A stretch of 56,213 nucleotides of DNA from Chloroflexota bacterium (GCA_015478675.1 JADMIH010000006.1:1-56213); one strand, 5' to 3'; shown: positions 18,099 to 26,284, counted from the first letter of the stretch. The notes: generated from the sequence alone by a model not told the origin. Made by a program: numbers and translations.

Positions 18099-19571
18099 CT
18101 ACCCCTTGTTTTGCTCTCGCGCTTCTACCATGAAACGCCTTGATTCTTCTAACTTGTCAGGCGTTATAAGGTTGGATTGGAGGAGTATCTCTAGCACCTC
18201 TTCCATTGTAAGCACCATGTGGCAGCGCAGGCCGTGATCTGCCATTAGCTGTGGACCGCCCTGGCCTCTGTCTACCAGCACAATTATATCGCTCACTTTG
18301 AGGCCTGCCTCGTGCAAGTTCTCTAGCACTTCCAGCTTGCTTGCCCCATCGGATACCACATCATCCACCAGTAAGGCTGTGGCTCCTTCGCGCCACGCGC
18401 CTTCGACCATCTTCTTTGTGCCGTATGATTTGGCGGCTGCGCGGACGTACCCGGCAGGAATACCGGTGTGCTGCGACAGCGCGATGGCAAGGGGAATGCC
18501 CGCCATTGCTATGCCCACCAGGAGGTCGGGGTTGAGCCCTGCGTCCCTGGTAGTGCTTGCCATGAGCGCCGCTACCTTACGCAGCAGCGCCGGGTACGAC
18601 CCCAGCAGACGCAGATCAGTGTAGTAGGGCGACACCAGGCCCGACTTAAGGGTAACTTCCTCGAAGCGTATAGCTCCAATGTTGAACATCTCGAGCACCA
18701 CGTCATGCAGCGCGCGGGCGCGTCCGTCCTGGCGCTCAGGCACGTATTGAGCACGGGGCAGCTCTAACTGGTCGCGCCAGTGGCGGGCTGCTTCTCCGGG
18801 GTCGGATGCTTCCATGATCCCACGCGATACGTTGATCAGTAAACCGGCTCCCAGCGCGTCGACCCCGGCCAGCACCGCATCTTCTGCCTCGCCTCCCTGT
18901 ACGCCCACGCCGGGGCAAAGTATCGGTAGGTGCGGAGCGGCGCGTCTGACTTCGCGCAGGACGTGCGGGTCTGTGGCCGGGGCGACCAGGCCAACATTGC
19001 CTGATCCGTTCCAACCGGAGGCGATCTTCTCCGTGATCGTTTTGTACAAAGGATCGCCACCGGAGGTGGGTATATCTTGAAGCTCTTGCGCCCCGGGATT
19101 TGAGGTGCGCACTACCATAAAGCAGCCTTTGCCGGGGCGCGAGGTGAGCGGCGCGAGGGCTTCACGACCGGGCGCGGGCATGGCGGTGACGGCATCCACA
19201 CCGAAAAAGTCAAATGCTTCGTGGGCGCAACGCTCTACCACATGGCCGATGTCGGCGTATTTGGCATCAAGAATGACAGGTATATCAGGGTGCCGGTCTT
19301 TTATGTAGGCGCAGGTGAGCCGCAGAGCAGCGATCCCTGCCTCACCTTCGGCGGAGTAGCACTTATACTGGGCCTTGAAGAAAGCGGCGAAGGGCGCGGC
19401 TCTGTCTATGATGTTGCGGTTGTATGCGAAGAGGCCTTGCGCTACATCGCCTGACTTCACATCTGACGGCAGCTTCTCCCAGATGGGGTCGAGACCGACG
19501 CAGAGGATGCTCTTGCGAGCCGCGATAGCCAGCGCGACGCGCTCGCCCCAGGTGATAGTCTCTGTCAGCAT
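18099..19571 (-). CDS. pyrFE: Bifunctional OMP decarboxylase / orotate phosphoribosyltransferase
   Basis: One 490-aa chain carries the last two steps of UMP synthesis in reverse order. Residues about 8-275 are a type-2 OMP decarboxylase with the catalytic Asp-Lys-Asp array in LDAKYADIG (usually DAKRGDIG) and the phosphate site CPGVGVQGGEAED. Residues about 285-485 are orotate phosphoribosyltransferase with the PRPP loop LLVDDVVSDGASK. Such fusions are known in Chloroflexota and some other bacteria. It is last in the operon after pyrD and a small unknown gene. The substitution of Tyr-Ala for Arg-Gly keeps all three catalytic residues. Confidence 0.95.
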   Translation of the reverse strand: MLTETITWGERVALAIAARKSILCVGLDPIWEKLPSDVKSGDVAQGLFAYNRNIIDRAAPFAAFFKAQYKCYSAEGEAGIAALRLTCAYIKDRHPDIPVILDAKYADIGHVVERCAHEAFDFFGVDAVTAMPAPGREALAPLTSRPGKGCFMVVRTSNPGAQELQDIPTSGGDPLYKTITEKIASGWNGSGNVGLVAPATDPHVLREVRRAAPHLPILCPGVGVQGGEAEDAVLAGVDALGAGLLINVSRGIMEASDPGEAARHWRDQLELPRAQYVPERQDGRARALHDVVLEMFNIGAIRFEEVTLKSGLVSPYYTDLRLLGSYPALLRKVAALMASTTRDAGLNPDLLVGIAMAGIPLAIALSQHTGIPAGYVRAAAKSYGTKKMVEGAWREGATALLVDDVVSDGASKLEVLENLHEAGLKVSDIIVLVDRGQGGPQLMADHGLRCHMVLTMEEVLEILLQSNLITPDKLEESRRFMVEAREQNKG

Positions 19572-19646
19572 TTGTGATCTACTCCTTGTTGACCAGGGAT
19601 GCAGGGATTAGTAACTGCCTCCGCTTTAGTCCTCACTGCCTATTTC

Positions 19647-19994
19647 CTAAGAATGCCTGCTTGTCCATCGCTGCATAGCTTCCAGCTTGGCGATGGCAAG
19701 GTCGGCCATCTTTCGGCAGCGCATCTCTACCTGGTTTGCGTCTGCATCAGGCGAGAAAAGGAGCGGCCATGCGCCCGGCTCAAGAGCCAGCACATGCTCG
19801 CGCAACTGCCTGAGGGGTAATGTCTGCGTGCCCCCAAAAGTGAGATCGCGCCTTACTATCGCCAGCACAACTTCACTCTCGGCGGCCGCGGCGCAGGCAA
19901 GAACTATAGCCTGCCTGTTGTCGCTGAAAAGTTGTGCGGCCTTGAGGGTCTCCCTGGCTCTGTCGGTAGCCTCCGGGGATATGATAAAGGTCAT
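19647..19994 (-). CDS. Hypothetical protein between pyrD and pyrFE (115 aa)
   Basis: I do not recognise this 115-aa soluble protein. It is mostly helical (ATDRARETLKAAQLF, KMADLAIAKLEAMQRW) with a central beta-rich part containing VVLAIVRRDLTFGG and a PLLFSPDADANQVE loop. A strong AAGGAGG precedes the ATG. It sits inside the pyrimidine gene group, 141 bp after pyrD and 75 bp before pyrFE, so an accessory role is possible but unproven. Confidence 0.6.
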   Translation of the reverse strand: MTFIISPEATDRARETLKAAQLFSDNRQAIVLACAAAAESEVVLAIVRRDLTFGGTQTLPLRQLREHVLALEPGAWPLLFSPDADANQVEMRCRKMADLAIAKLEAMQRWTSRHS

Positions 19995-20135
19995 GCTGCC
20001 TCCTTTGCTAGTGGTTAGAGGGTTTTCTTGGAGAGGCTGTTTGACAATATTAGCAAAGATTGTAGCCGTCTCTGTGGCACACCTCCGGGCGGTCTCCTGG
20101 TATGATCGGCTTCAATCGCGAAAGAGGCGATTTCT

Positions 20136-21281
20136 TCAACAAGCTACCGGTTGTTGCGCCTTGAGCGCAAGCGTAAGCGCCACCTCCACGGCCAGCCTGT
20201 GGTTCCACATGGGGCCTGTGGCTCCCTGCACCGCGTTGGCTCCGGCCTCACAATATGCCAGGAAATCTGAGGGTGTGGCAAAGCCGCCTACACCGATTAT
20301 AACAAAGCTGTAGCTTCCCTCATCGCGTATGCGAGCAAGGCGGCGCACCATGTCCAGCCCGGTAGCTTTGAGAGCCGCGCCGCAGACGCCCGCCAGCCTT
20401 CTATCTGCACCGGGGAGGGCCTGCTCTCCCTTGTCATCGATCACCCGTAGGGGCACGGCGTTTACCGCACCATAGCCGCTCAGGTGATGGGCTGTCGCCT
20501 CAATCACGCGGCGCAACGTTGCTGCGCCTTCGGCATCAGGCGAGTAGCTGCCTATCTTGGCGAACAAAGGCAGTTGGCCTATGGCCTTTTTTACCTCCTT
20601 GCACACCTCTCCCGCCGCTTGCGGGTCGTGACATACCAGACCGTGCCCACCCAGGTTGGGACACGACAGGTTTACCTCGACAGCGTCTGCTCCGGCTTCG
20701 GTGCACATGGCGGCTGTCCTGGCGAAGTCGGCTAGATATTCTGCGGCATCGCCTGATGGTGATGGCGTGCCTGTAACGCTCCCCACAAGGGCCTGTCCCG
20801 GCCCCGCGCCACGAGCCGCCTTCTCCATATCGGCTTGCCAGATGTCGGGAGGCTGTGCGGGCATGCCGAACGAGTTGGTGATGCTCAGGGTCGTCAGGTC
20901 TACAGCTTCATCGTCGGCAAAAGGGCGAGCGACCAGCGAGGCCACCTCTATCTCGCCTGGGGGTATAGGCTGCGGCGCATGGACGTAGAGGACGTTCGGG
21001 CCGGGGTGTGAGGGCCATGCCTGGCTGCGTACCGTTTTATAGTGCAGCAAGTCGAAGCCCCACCGAAATGCCGCGTCAGTGTAATCGGAATTGAGGAGGG
21101 GCCCGGCAGGTATGCCGATGGGCCTTCGCAGCAGCAGCCCACCCAGATCCACCCACTCATTTCGTGGCAGCTCAAGGGCTGCCACTTCTTCGGCTGAAGG
21201 CTCTGCGGTGATGGGACCGAACGGGCCGGAATCGTAGTTCTCCTGATATGAGAGATTAGGGTTGTAAAACGGCCTGGACAT
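20136..21281 (-). CDS. pyrD: Dihydroorotate dehydrogenase (class 1-like)
   Basis: This FMN enzyme oxidises dihydroorotate to orotate. In the 381-aa product I see RRPIGIPAGPLLN near the N-terminus, the substrate loop SITNSFGMP and the NLSCPN motif with the catalytic cysteine of class 1 enzymes. The FMN phosphate sites VGGFATPSDFLAYCEAGA and GATGPMW lie at the C-terminus. It is longer than classical class 1 enzymes (about 310 aa) because of an N-terminal addition. I used the ATG at 21281, four bases after the preceding stop, rather than the overlapping ATG at 21305. It should be coupled to the upstream synthetase gene. Confidence 0.88.
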   Translation of the reverse strand: MSRPFYNPNLSYQENYDSGPFGPITAEPSAEEVAALELPRNEWVDLGGLLLRRPIGIPAGPLLNSDYTDAAFRWGFDLLHYKTVRSQAWPSHPGPNVLYVHAPQPIPPGEIEVASLVARPFADDEAVDLTTLSITNSFGMPAQPPDIWQADMEKAARGAGPGQALVGSVTGTPSPSGDAAEYLADFARTAAMCTEAGADAVEVNLSCPNLGGHGLVCHDPQAAGEVCKEVKKAIGQLPLFAKIGSYSPDAEGAATLRRVIEATAHHLSGYGAVNAVPLRVIDDKGEQALPGADRRLAGVCGAALKATGLDMVRRLARIRDEGSYSFVIIGVGGFATPSDFLAYCEAGANAVQGATGPMWNHRLAVEVALTLALKAQQPVAC

Positions 21282-21285
21282 GCCT

Positions 21286-22272
21286 CTATGATACCACTTC
21301 GGCAACTGAGGGGAGAGCGCAAGCGAAGCGTACCAGCCGCTCGAAGCCCATGCCGAAGCCTGCTTGACCGGCGCTGCTCTCTTTATGCATATCTATGTAC
21401 CACCTGTAGTCGTCGGCGTTTCCTCCCAGGTCAAATTGCTGCCTTATCCCTTTGGAGGCGAGCATCCTGCTTTCAAGGAGTGCGGGGTCACTCTCAGTTT
21501 CCGATGCACCCATAACCTCGCCAACGCCGGGCAAGATAAGGTCGCAACATTCTACTACTCGCGGGTCGCTCCGATTGATCTTCATTGTGAAGAAGCGTAG
21601 CTCAACAGGATAATGCGTCACAAAGAGAGGGCCCAAAGCCAGCTCGGCCAGGGCAATCTCGTGCAGGTTCGACAGGTCTTCCCCCCACTCTATGAAGAAC
21701 CCCCGCCTCTGCAAGGCTATGATTGCTTCGTCATAAGTGATGCTCGGAAAAGGGGTTTCTACACGCGCCAGCTTCTGCGCATCAGCGCCGAGCGCAGAGA
21801 AGTGTTCTGCCGATGAAGCTGCGGCGCTGCTCAACATAGTTACCACCAGCGTTTCTATGAGGGTCATTAGCTCAGGCAGAGAGTACCCTGCGGCTTCAGC
21901 TTCGATCAAAGTGAACTCAGTAAGATGACGCTCGTCGCTGCGCCGTTCTGCACGGAAAGAGCGCTCAACAGAGTAGACTTTGCCAAGCTCTCGCATCAAC
22001 GGCTCAAGGTGAAGCTGGGAGGTCTGGCGCAGATAAGAGGTGCGCCCGCGCAAGCTGACGGGGATGAGAGTGCCGGGGTCGCCGCACGCACCTGACATGG
22101 TAGTGAGGAGTTGAGGCATTAGCTGTGTGAAGCCTTCGCCGTCAAGCGTTTCCTGGGCGGAGCGCAGCATGGCAGCTTTTATCCGGGCGATCTGTGCGCT
22201 CGCACTCTGGGGCCGTGCACCATAGCTCGTAAGTGGCGCAATAGGATTGTACACTGGCATCGGAACTTCCAT
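21286..22272 (-). CDS. AsnRS-like class II synthetase paralogue (possible asparagine synthetase)
   Basis: This 328-aa protein is the catalytic domain of the AspRS/AsnRS group without the N-terminal OB-fold anticodon-binding domain. Motif 2 reads VERSFRAERRSDERHLTEF and motif 3 GFGMGFERLVRF. QLHLEPLMRELGKVY precedes motif 2 as in AsnRS. An archaeal protein of this architecture (AS-AR) makes asparagine from aspartate, which is the most likely role here. A tRNA ligase is unlikely without the anticodon domain. AGGAGGTAGAAA precedes the ATG. It leads the pyrimidine operon and is preceded by an attenuator whose predicted leader peptide contains Asn codons. Confidence 0.75.
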   Translation of the reverse strand: MEVPMPVYNPIAPLTSYGARPQSASAQIARIKAAMLRSAQETLDGEGFTQLMPQLLTTMSGACGDPGTLIPVSLRGRTSYLRQTSQLHLEPLMRELGKVYSVERSFRAERRSDERHLTEFTLIEAEAAGYSLPELMTLIETLVVTMLSSAAASSAEHFSALGADAQKLARVETPFPSITYDEAIIALQRRGFFIEWGEDLSNLHEIALAELALGPLFVTHYPVELRFFTMKINRSDPRVVECCDLILPGVGEVMGASETESDPALLESRMLASKGIRQQFDLGGNADDYRWYIDMHKESSAGQAGFGMGFERLVRFACALPSVAEVVS

Positions 22273-22314
22273 TTTCTACCTCCTGGCAGCAGATGCAGAG
22301 CCATCTTTAGCCCA

Positions 22315-22381
22315 CAAAAAAACCTTGCTCTCGCAAGGTTGGTAGTTATGCAGGCGCACTGATGCCTTCTACACCAACCTT
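22315..22381 (-). promoter_or_regulatory. Transcription attenuator before the AsnRS paralogue
   Basis: On the minus strand, AACCTTGC-GAGA-GCAAGGTT followed by six or seven T forms an intrinsic terminator (stem-loop 22321-22340, T-tract from 22315). Upstream AAGGTTGGT (22373-22381) can instead pair with ACCAACCTT (22335-22343), which contains part of the terminator stem. The two folds are mutually exclusive: antiterminator versus terminator. Confidence 0.8.
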
Positions 22382-22423
22382 GACAACCTCACGGGGCTGT
22401 TCATTAAAGGTCGTATTTGCCAC
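22346..22423 (-). CDS. Predicted 25-aa leader peptide of the attenuator
   Basis: A GTG-initiated frame encodes 25 residues (MANTTFNEQPREVV...GISAPA) and ends with TAA immediately before the right arm of the antiterminator. Asn codons (AAT) are at positions 3 and 7. An in-frame GTG at 22438 could extend it by five residues. The Shine-Dalgarno is weak. A ribosome stalled at the Asn codons would leave the antiterminator left arm (within codons 15-18) free, favouring readthrough. A ribosome that reaches the stop would cover it. This is inference from layout, as no such peptide is known to me. Confidence 0.45.
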   Translation of the reverse strand: MANTTFNEQPREVVKVGVEGISAPA

Positions 22424-22457
22424 ACCCGCACGGCGCACCGTGTCCAGGCTCAACCAG

Positions 22458-22487
22458 AGTATACCCCTCGTTGGGTTATTGTGTCAA
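22458..22487 (-). promoter_or_regulatory. Sigma70 promoter of the AsnRS-like/pyr operon
   Basis: On the minus strand TTGACA (22482-22487) and TATACT (22458-22463) are separated by 18 bp. Transcription would begin near 22451, giving a leader of about 180 nt that contains the attenuator. A MITE ends 14 bp upstream of the -35. Confidence 0.8.
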
Positions 22488-22501
22488 TGTGGTTATGCAC
22501 C

Positions 22502-22646
22502 ATAAGCGCTCAGAGTAAGAGTAGAACAAAGTTCAAGAGGTATCTGTGGCCCTCACCCGCCTTCACCCCATGCCCCTCTCCCTTCATGGGAGAGGGGCAT
22601 GGGGTGAAGGCGGGGACACCCTGTAACCCCTATGCTGAACAGTTAC
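22502..22646. mobile_element. MITE copy 3 (145 bp, perfect 8-bp TSD)
   Basis: The ends are ATAAGCGCTCAG (22502-22513) and CTGAACAGTTAC (22635-22646), inverted repeats matching at 8 of 12 positions. They are flanked by an exact 8-bp direct repeat, tatgcacc, at 22494-22501 and 22647-22654. The interior contains the palindrome CCCCTCTCCC / GGGAGAGGGG shared with the other copies. It has no coding capacity. Confidence 0.8.
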
Positions 22647-22742
22647 TATGCACCGAGGACCGACGAGGGAATCGCCAAGAACACCAAGAACGGATATAAG
22701 TTTATTGCATTGAGGAGGCAGAGGGTTGCAATTTATCCGTTC

Positions 22743-23522
22743 TCAACCGTCAGTCGTCCGCTCCGTAAGGTGTCCACAGTAGACGTTTGTGTCGTAGAGG
22801 AAATCAACTTTGCCGGCCACCTGGTACTCTTTGTAGATTGCGGCCAACTTATCGAGCATCGGCTGGTAGTCTGGGTGCCCGGGCTCCGGGGTGTAAGATG
22901 AGGATAAGAGGCGACCCTTCAGGCCATCCAAGTCAAAGACTTGCTTGTTGTTGAATGTTTGCCTGGAGAAGGTATCAGGGTTGAAGAAGCTCTCGATCAC
23001 CTTCAGGTCTATGTTTCTGTGGTCTATCGCGGCGTAATCGGTGCTATAGGTGTGCAACAAATGCTCGTATGCCGAAAGGAAAGGGGTAGAAACGGTTTGC
23101 CTCTCGTTCCAGATGAGCACAACCCAGCCTTGCGGTCTGAGGATGCGAGCGAACTCTTTTCGCGCTACTGCACGGTTGAACCAGTGGAACGCCTGGCCTG
23201 CGGTAACAAAATCAACGCTCCTGTCCTCTAGCGTAGTACTCTCGGCTGTGCCCGTAATGCTGGTGAAGCGGTCGTACTGCGCCAGTAATCGCTCGCCTGC
23301 CTCGCGCATATCGTCGTTCGGCTCAACCCCGAATACCCTGTTGCCATTCTGGAGGAAGATTTCAGCTAGGATACCTGTGCCGGAGCCTAAGTCGGCAACT
23401 ACTGAACTTTCCGCCAGCCCGCACTTCTCCCTCAAGAAGGCAACAACCTCAGGCGGGTATCCAGGCCTGTAGTTGATATAGTTCTCAACTCTGCTAGAGA
23501 ATCTCTGTGTCGGGTCTGACAA
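22743..23522 (-). CDS. Class I SAM-dependent methyltransferase
   Basis: This 259-aa methyltransferase resembles the UbiE/Methyltransf_11 small-molecule group. Motif I is VADLGSGTGILAE near residues 41-53, the acidic end of strand 2 is VFGVEPNDDM, and the post-motif region SVDFVTAGQAFHWFN is typical of a widespread family whose members often start with RFSSRVENYINYRPGYP. The substrate is unknown. It overlaps the 3' end of the frameshifted SRPBCC gene by 29 bp and lies between two MITE copies. Confidence 0.88.
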   Translation of the reverse strand: MSDPTQRFSSRVENYINYRPGYPPEVVAFLREKCGLAESSVVADLGSGTGILAEIFLQNGNRVFGVEPNDDMREAGERLLAQYDRFTSITGTAESTTLEDRSVDFVTAGQAFHWFNRAVARKEFARILRPQGWVVLIWNERQTVSTPFLSAYEHLLHTYSTDYAAIDHRNIDLKVIESFFNPDTFSRQTFNNKQVFDLDGLKGRLLSSSYTPEPGHPDYQPMLDKLAAIYKEYQVAGKVDFLYDTNVYCGHLTERTTDG

Positions 23523-24038
23523 TCGATCTGTACCTCAACTGTATTTCAAGGTGTGAAGCGCTAACTGGCGTGTAGTACTTTGTATACTCGCCACTCTGAG
23601 CTATCGCCTTGATTGCTTTATTGCGCTCCCGAAGGAGCCTTGTCATGTATGCTTTGAGAAAAAGCAGGTCTGCTATAAACCCCAATAGCCCCAGTGGTGA
23701 TGTATAGTCGAAGACGTCTATCATCGTAGTAGTATCTCCAATTGGTATAAAGTAGTGGTTGTGGTCAAAGCGTTTGAATGCGCCCTTTACCATAGAATCC
23801 CTGAAGTAATAAGGTCGTTCAAGAGCAGTAATATGCGAGGTGAGATACTGCTGAAAGCCGAAGTGAATGGCACACCATGTCACTTCTTGCCCGACGTTGA
23901 TCAACCCTGTGCGTATGCCCCAACCGCCCTCTCCTTGTGCCGACCCATAGATGACGCGTGCAGGTCTATAGATCTTGACAGGTCAAAAACTCGCTCAATA
24001 GGCGCGTCTATTCTGATGGTGAGATAGACTGTCGGCAT
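23494..24038 (-). pseudogene. Frameshifted SRPBCC (START-like) family gene
   Basis: Two overlapping reading frames together give one ligand-binding SRPBCC protein. The first begins MPTVYLTIRIDAPIERVFDL (ATG 24038) and reads through RHKERAVGAYAQG to a TGA near 23904. Homology continues in the next frame as LINVGQEVTWCAIHFGF and runs to 23494 through the family features RFDHNHYF and MIDVFDYTSPLG. A single missing base near 23904-23910 explains both. It could be a genuine mutation, a sequencing or assembly error, or rarely programmed slippage. If repaired, the product is about 180 aa. It lies next to a methyltransferase and between MITEs. Confidence 0.75.
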
Positions 24039-24096
24039 TGCCGGTCTATTATACAACCCAAACAACCATTGTGACACACGCTTCACGAGTCCGCAC

Positions 24097-24332
24097 GCAG
24101 GTGTTCAGAGTTGGGGTGCAGGGGCGTCCCTCCCCTCACCCCCATGCCCCTCTCCCACAAGGGGAGAGGGGGCTTTGTGCATGCTGAGTGCACAGGGGCG
24201 GCCCCCTGACGGGGTTACAAGGTTGATTAAACCCCCCCTCTCCCTTCATGGGAGAGGGGCATGGGGGTGAGGGCGGGTGAGGGCGTACAGATACCCTAAG
24301 AAGATTGCTCCACCCTGAAGCTGAACAGTTAC
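24097..24332. mobile_element. MITE copy 2 (236 bp, exact 8-bp TSD)
   Basis: The ends are GCAGGTGTTCAG (24097-24108) and CTGAACAGTTAC (24321-24332), matching at 9 of 12 positions. Exact direct repeats gtccgcac flank it at 24089-24096 and 24333-24340. The next four bases, gcag, are also shared, so the duplication could be read as 12 bp. It is longer than the other copies because it contains two of the CCCCTCTCCC / GGGAGAGGGG palindromes. It has no coding capacity. Confidence 0.78.
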
Positions 24333-24347
24333 GTCCGCACGCAGCTT

Positions 24348-24375
24348 TTCACAAGCACAGCCTCTATGTTATAAT
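24348..24375 (+). promoter_or_regulatory. Sigma70 promoter of pepP
   Basis: TTCACA (24348-24353) and TATAAT (24370-24375) are separated by 16 bp. The MITE ends 15 bp upstream of the -35. Confidence 0.6.
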
Positions 24376-24434
24376 CGCATCTTGAATGTGCTTGTCAGGC
24401 CAGTGTGCAGCCCTAGTGAAAGGAGTAATCTGCT

Positions 24435-25607
24435 ATGGTGCAGGTTCCTAACCCCGCGGAGATAAATGGCGGTGAGACAAAAACCGCCCCTTTATACAGC
24501 TCTCAGACGCTGCTTCGCCGCCTCGATAAGGTAAGGGCGAAGATGGGCGAGATGGGCATTGACAGCATGCTCATATCGCACCCGGATAATCGCCGCTATC
24601 TGAGCGGCTTCAGCGGCCACGACCAGCCGCCCCTCGATACTGCCGGTTTTTTGCTCATCGGGACAAAGGATATCTGCCTTATCACAGATGGCCGCTACAA
24701 CATCCAGGCGGCGGGCGAGCTTGCCCCTGAGCTTGGCGTCACCGTGGTGGTTCGCTCGGGCAAAATAGCGCCGACCCTCGCCGAGCAGATTTCTGCCCGC
24801 AGCTACAAAAAGCTGGGCTTCGAGACCGCCCACCTGATCCATTTATGGTGGCGCGCCCTCGACAAGTTGCTCCCTGATACTGATCTTGTGCCTGTGCAGA
24901 AACTGGTAGAGCCCATGCGCCAGGTGAAAGACGCGGATGAACTTGGCATCATACGCCGGGCTATTTCTATATCCGACCAGGCGTTCAACATCGTGAGCAA
25001 GCGCATTGAGCCGGGAATGACCGAAAAGCGGGTGGCGTGGGAGATCGAGAAGACAATGCGCGACCTGGGGGCCGACGGGCTAGCCTTCGGCACTATCGTC
25101 GCCGCCGGGCCGAACGGGGCTATGGCCCATGCCGTCCCCGGCGACCGTCCGATCAAGGAAGGTGAGCCTATCGTAATAGACATGGGCGCGAGGCTCGACG
25201 GCTACAACTCGGATATGACGCGCACCCTCTGCCTCGGTGAGCCTACCGATAAGTTCCGCGAGATTTATAGTATTGTGCTCGACGCTCAGCTTCAGGCCGA
25301 AGAGAATCTCAAGGCCGGGGTGAGCGGCGTGCAAGGTGATGCCTACACTCGTGATGTGATCGCGGCGGCGGGCTATGGTGACAACTACACCCACAGCACA
25401 GGTCACGGCATCGGTCTCGAAGTGCACGAAGGGCCGAGCCTCAGCAAGCTGTCGGAAGACACAATACCCGAGGACGCTGTAACGAGCGTCGAACCTGGTA
25501 TTTACATAGAAGGCTGGGGAGGGGTGCGCATAGAGGACCTTGTGCTATTCCAGCCCAACAAAGTAGAAGTGCTGACGAAAGCTGAGAAGCAAGGGCCTAT
25601 CAAGTAG
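24435..25607 (+). CDS. pepP: Xaa-Pro aminopeptidase/dipeptidase (M24 family)
   Basis: This two-metal peptidase removes residues next to proline. The 390-aa product has the N-terminal creatinase-like domain (about 25-160) and the pita-bread catalytic domain (about 168-385). The five metal ligands are visible: D249 and D260 in IDMGARLDGYNSDMTRT, H324 in TGHGIGLEVHE, E353 in SVEPGIYIEGW and E367 in VRIEDLVL. It precedes efp, an arrangement common in many bacteria, with an intergenic palindromic repeat between them. Confidence 0.94.
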   Translation: MVQVPNPAEINGGETKTAPLYSSQTLLRRLDKVRAKMGEMGIDSMLISHPDNRRYLSGFSGHDQPPLDTAGFLLIGTKDICLITDGRYNIQAAGELAPELGVTVVVRSGKIAPTLAEQISARSYKKLGFETAHLIHLWWRALDKLLPDTDLVPVQKLVEPMRQVKDADELGIIRRAISISDQAFNIVSKRIEPGMTEKRVAWEIEKTMRDLGADGLAFGTIVAAGPNGAMAHAVPGDRPIKEGEPIVIDMGARLDGYNSDMTRTLCLGEPTDKFREIYSIVLDAQLQAEENLKAGVSGVQGDAYTRDVIAAAGYGDNYTHSTGHGIGLEVHEGPSLSKLSEDTIPEDAVTSVEPGIYIEGWGGVRIEDLVLFQPNKVEVLTKAEKQGPIK

Positions 25608-25680
25608 TGCATAACGCGTAAGGCATGAGCACAACGCTGGGAGGCTCAAGAGATAACCGTCTTCAGCCCATTACGCACTA
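25604..25680. repeat. Intergenic palindromic repeat (family B, copy 1)
   Basis: An imperfect palindrome has TAGTGC...GCGTAA at the left and TTACGCACTA at the right. Its core (GAGCACAACGCTGGGAGG) is shared with the copy at 26285. It lies in the pepP-efp gap. Confidence 0.55.
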
Positions 25681-25706
25681 CAAAATAGGAGTCTGAAAGG
25701 ATAAAG

Positions 25707-26267
25707 ATGACAGTCACAACAAGTGAGTTAAAAAAAGGGTTGACGATTATGCTCGATGGAGAGCTATATAAAGTTACAGACTGGCAGCATAACAAGCAGG
25801 GGCGTGGCAGCGCGCAGGTGCGCTTGCAGCTAAAGAACCTCCGCACCGGCTCGAACATCGAGCGCACCTTCCAAGCTGGCGCTAAATTCGATGATGCACG
25901 CCTGGAGCGTCACACTTTGCAGTTCATGTATGCCGACGGCGACCAGTACAACTTCATGGACCCGGAGTCCTACGAGCAGTCAGCGCTCAACAGCGATTTG
26001 CTCGGCGACTCGGTGAACTATATTAAAGAGGGTGATACGGTAGACATTCTAATGCACAACGACCAGTTTGTAGATATAGACCTGCCTGCTGCTGTAGTGC
26101 TCAAGATTGTGCAGAGCGATCCCGGCGTGAAAGGTGATACAGCCACCGGCGCTGTCAAATCCGCCAGATTAGAGACGGGCCTCACCGTCAACGTCCCCCT
26201 CTTCGTCAACGAAGGCGACAGCGTCAAGGTAGACACACGATCCGGTAAGTACCTGGAACGAGTGTAG
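25707..26267 (+). CDS. efp: Elongation factor P
   Basis: EF-P binds between the P and E sites and relieves stalling at polyproline. The 186-aa protein has all three domains: KOW-like (1-64), OB (65-128, including FMDPESYEQ) and the C-terminal OB (129-186, ending TRSGKYLERV). The loop tip, normally PGKG with a modified lysine, reads KQGRGSAQVR with Arg33 at the tip. EarP-type EF-Ps also use arginine, but their loop differs. The modification, if any, is therefore unclear. Confidence 0.96.
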   Translation: MTVTTSELKKGLTIMLDGELYKVTDWQHNKQGRGSAQVRLQLKNLRTGSNIERTFQAGAKFDDARLERHTLQFMYADGDQYNFMDPESYEQSALNSDLLGDSVNYIKEGDTVDILMHNDQFVDIDLPAAVVLKIVQSDPGVKGDTATGAVKSARLETGLTVNVPLFVNEGDSVKVDTRSGKYLERV

Positions 26268-26284
26268 GGACTTGTAATACATAA

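Noticed and set aside
22315..22450. T-box riboswitch before the AsnRS-like gene
   Set aside because: The conserved T-box sequence (AGGGUGGNACCGCG) and a convincing specifier stem are absent; leader-peptide attenuation explains the layout better.
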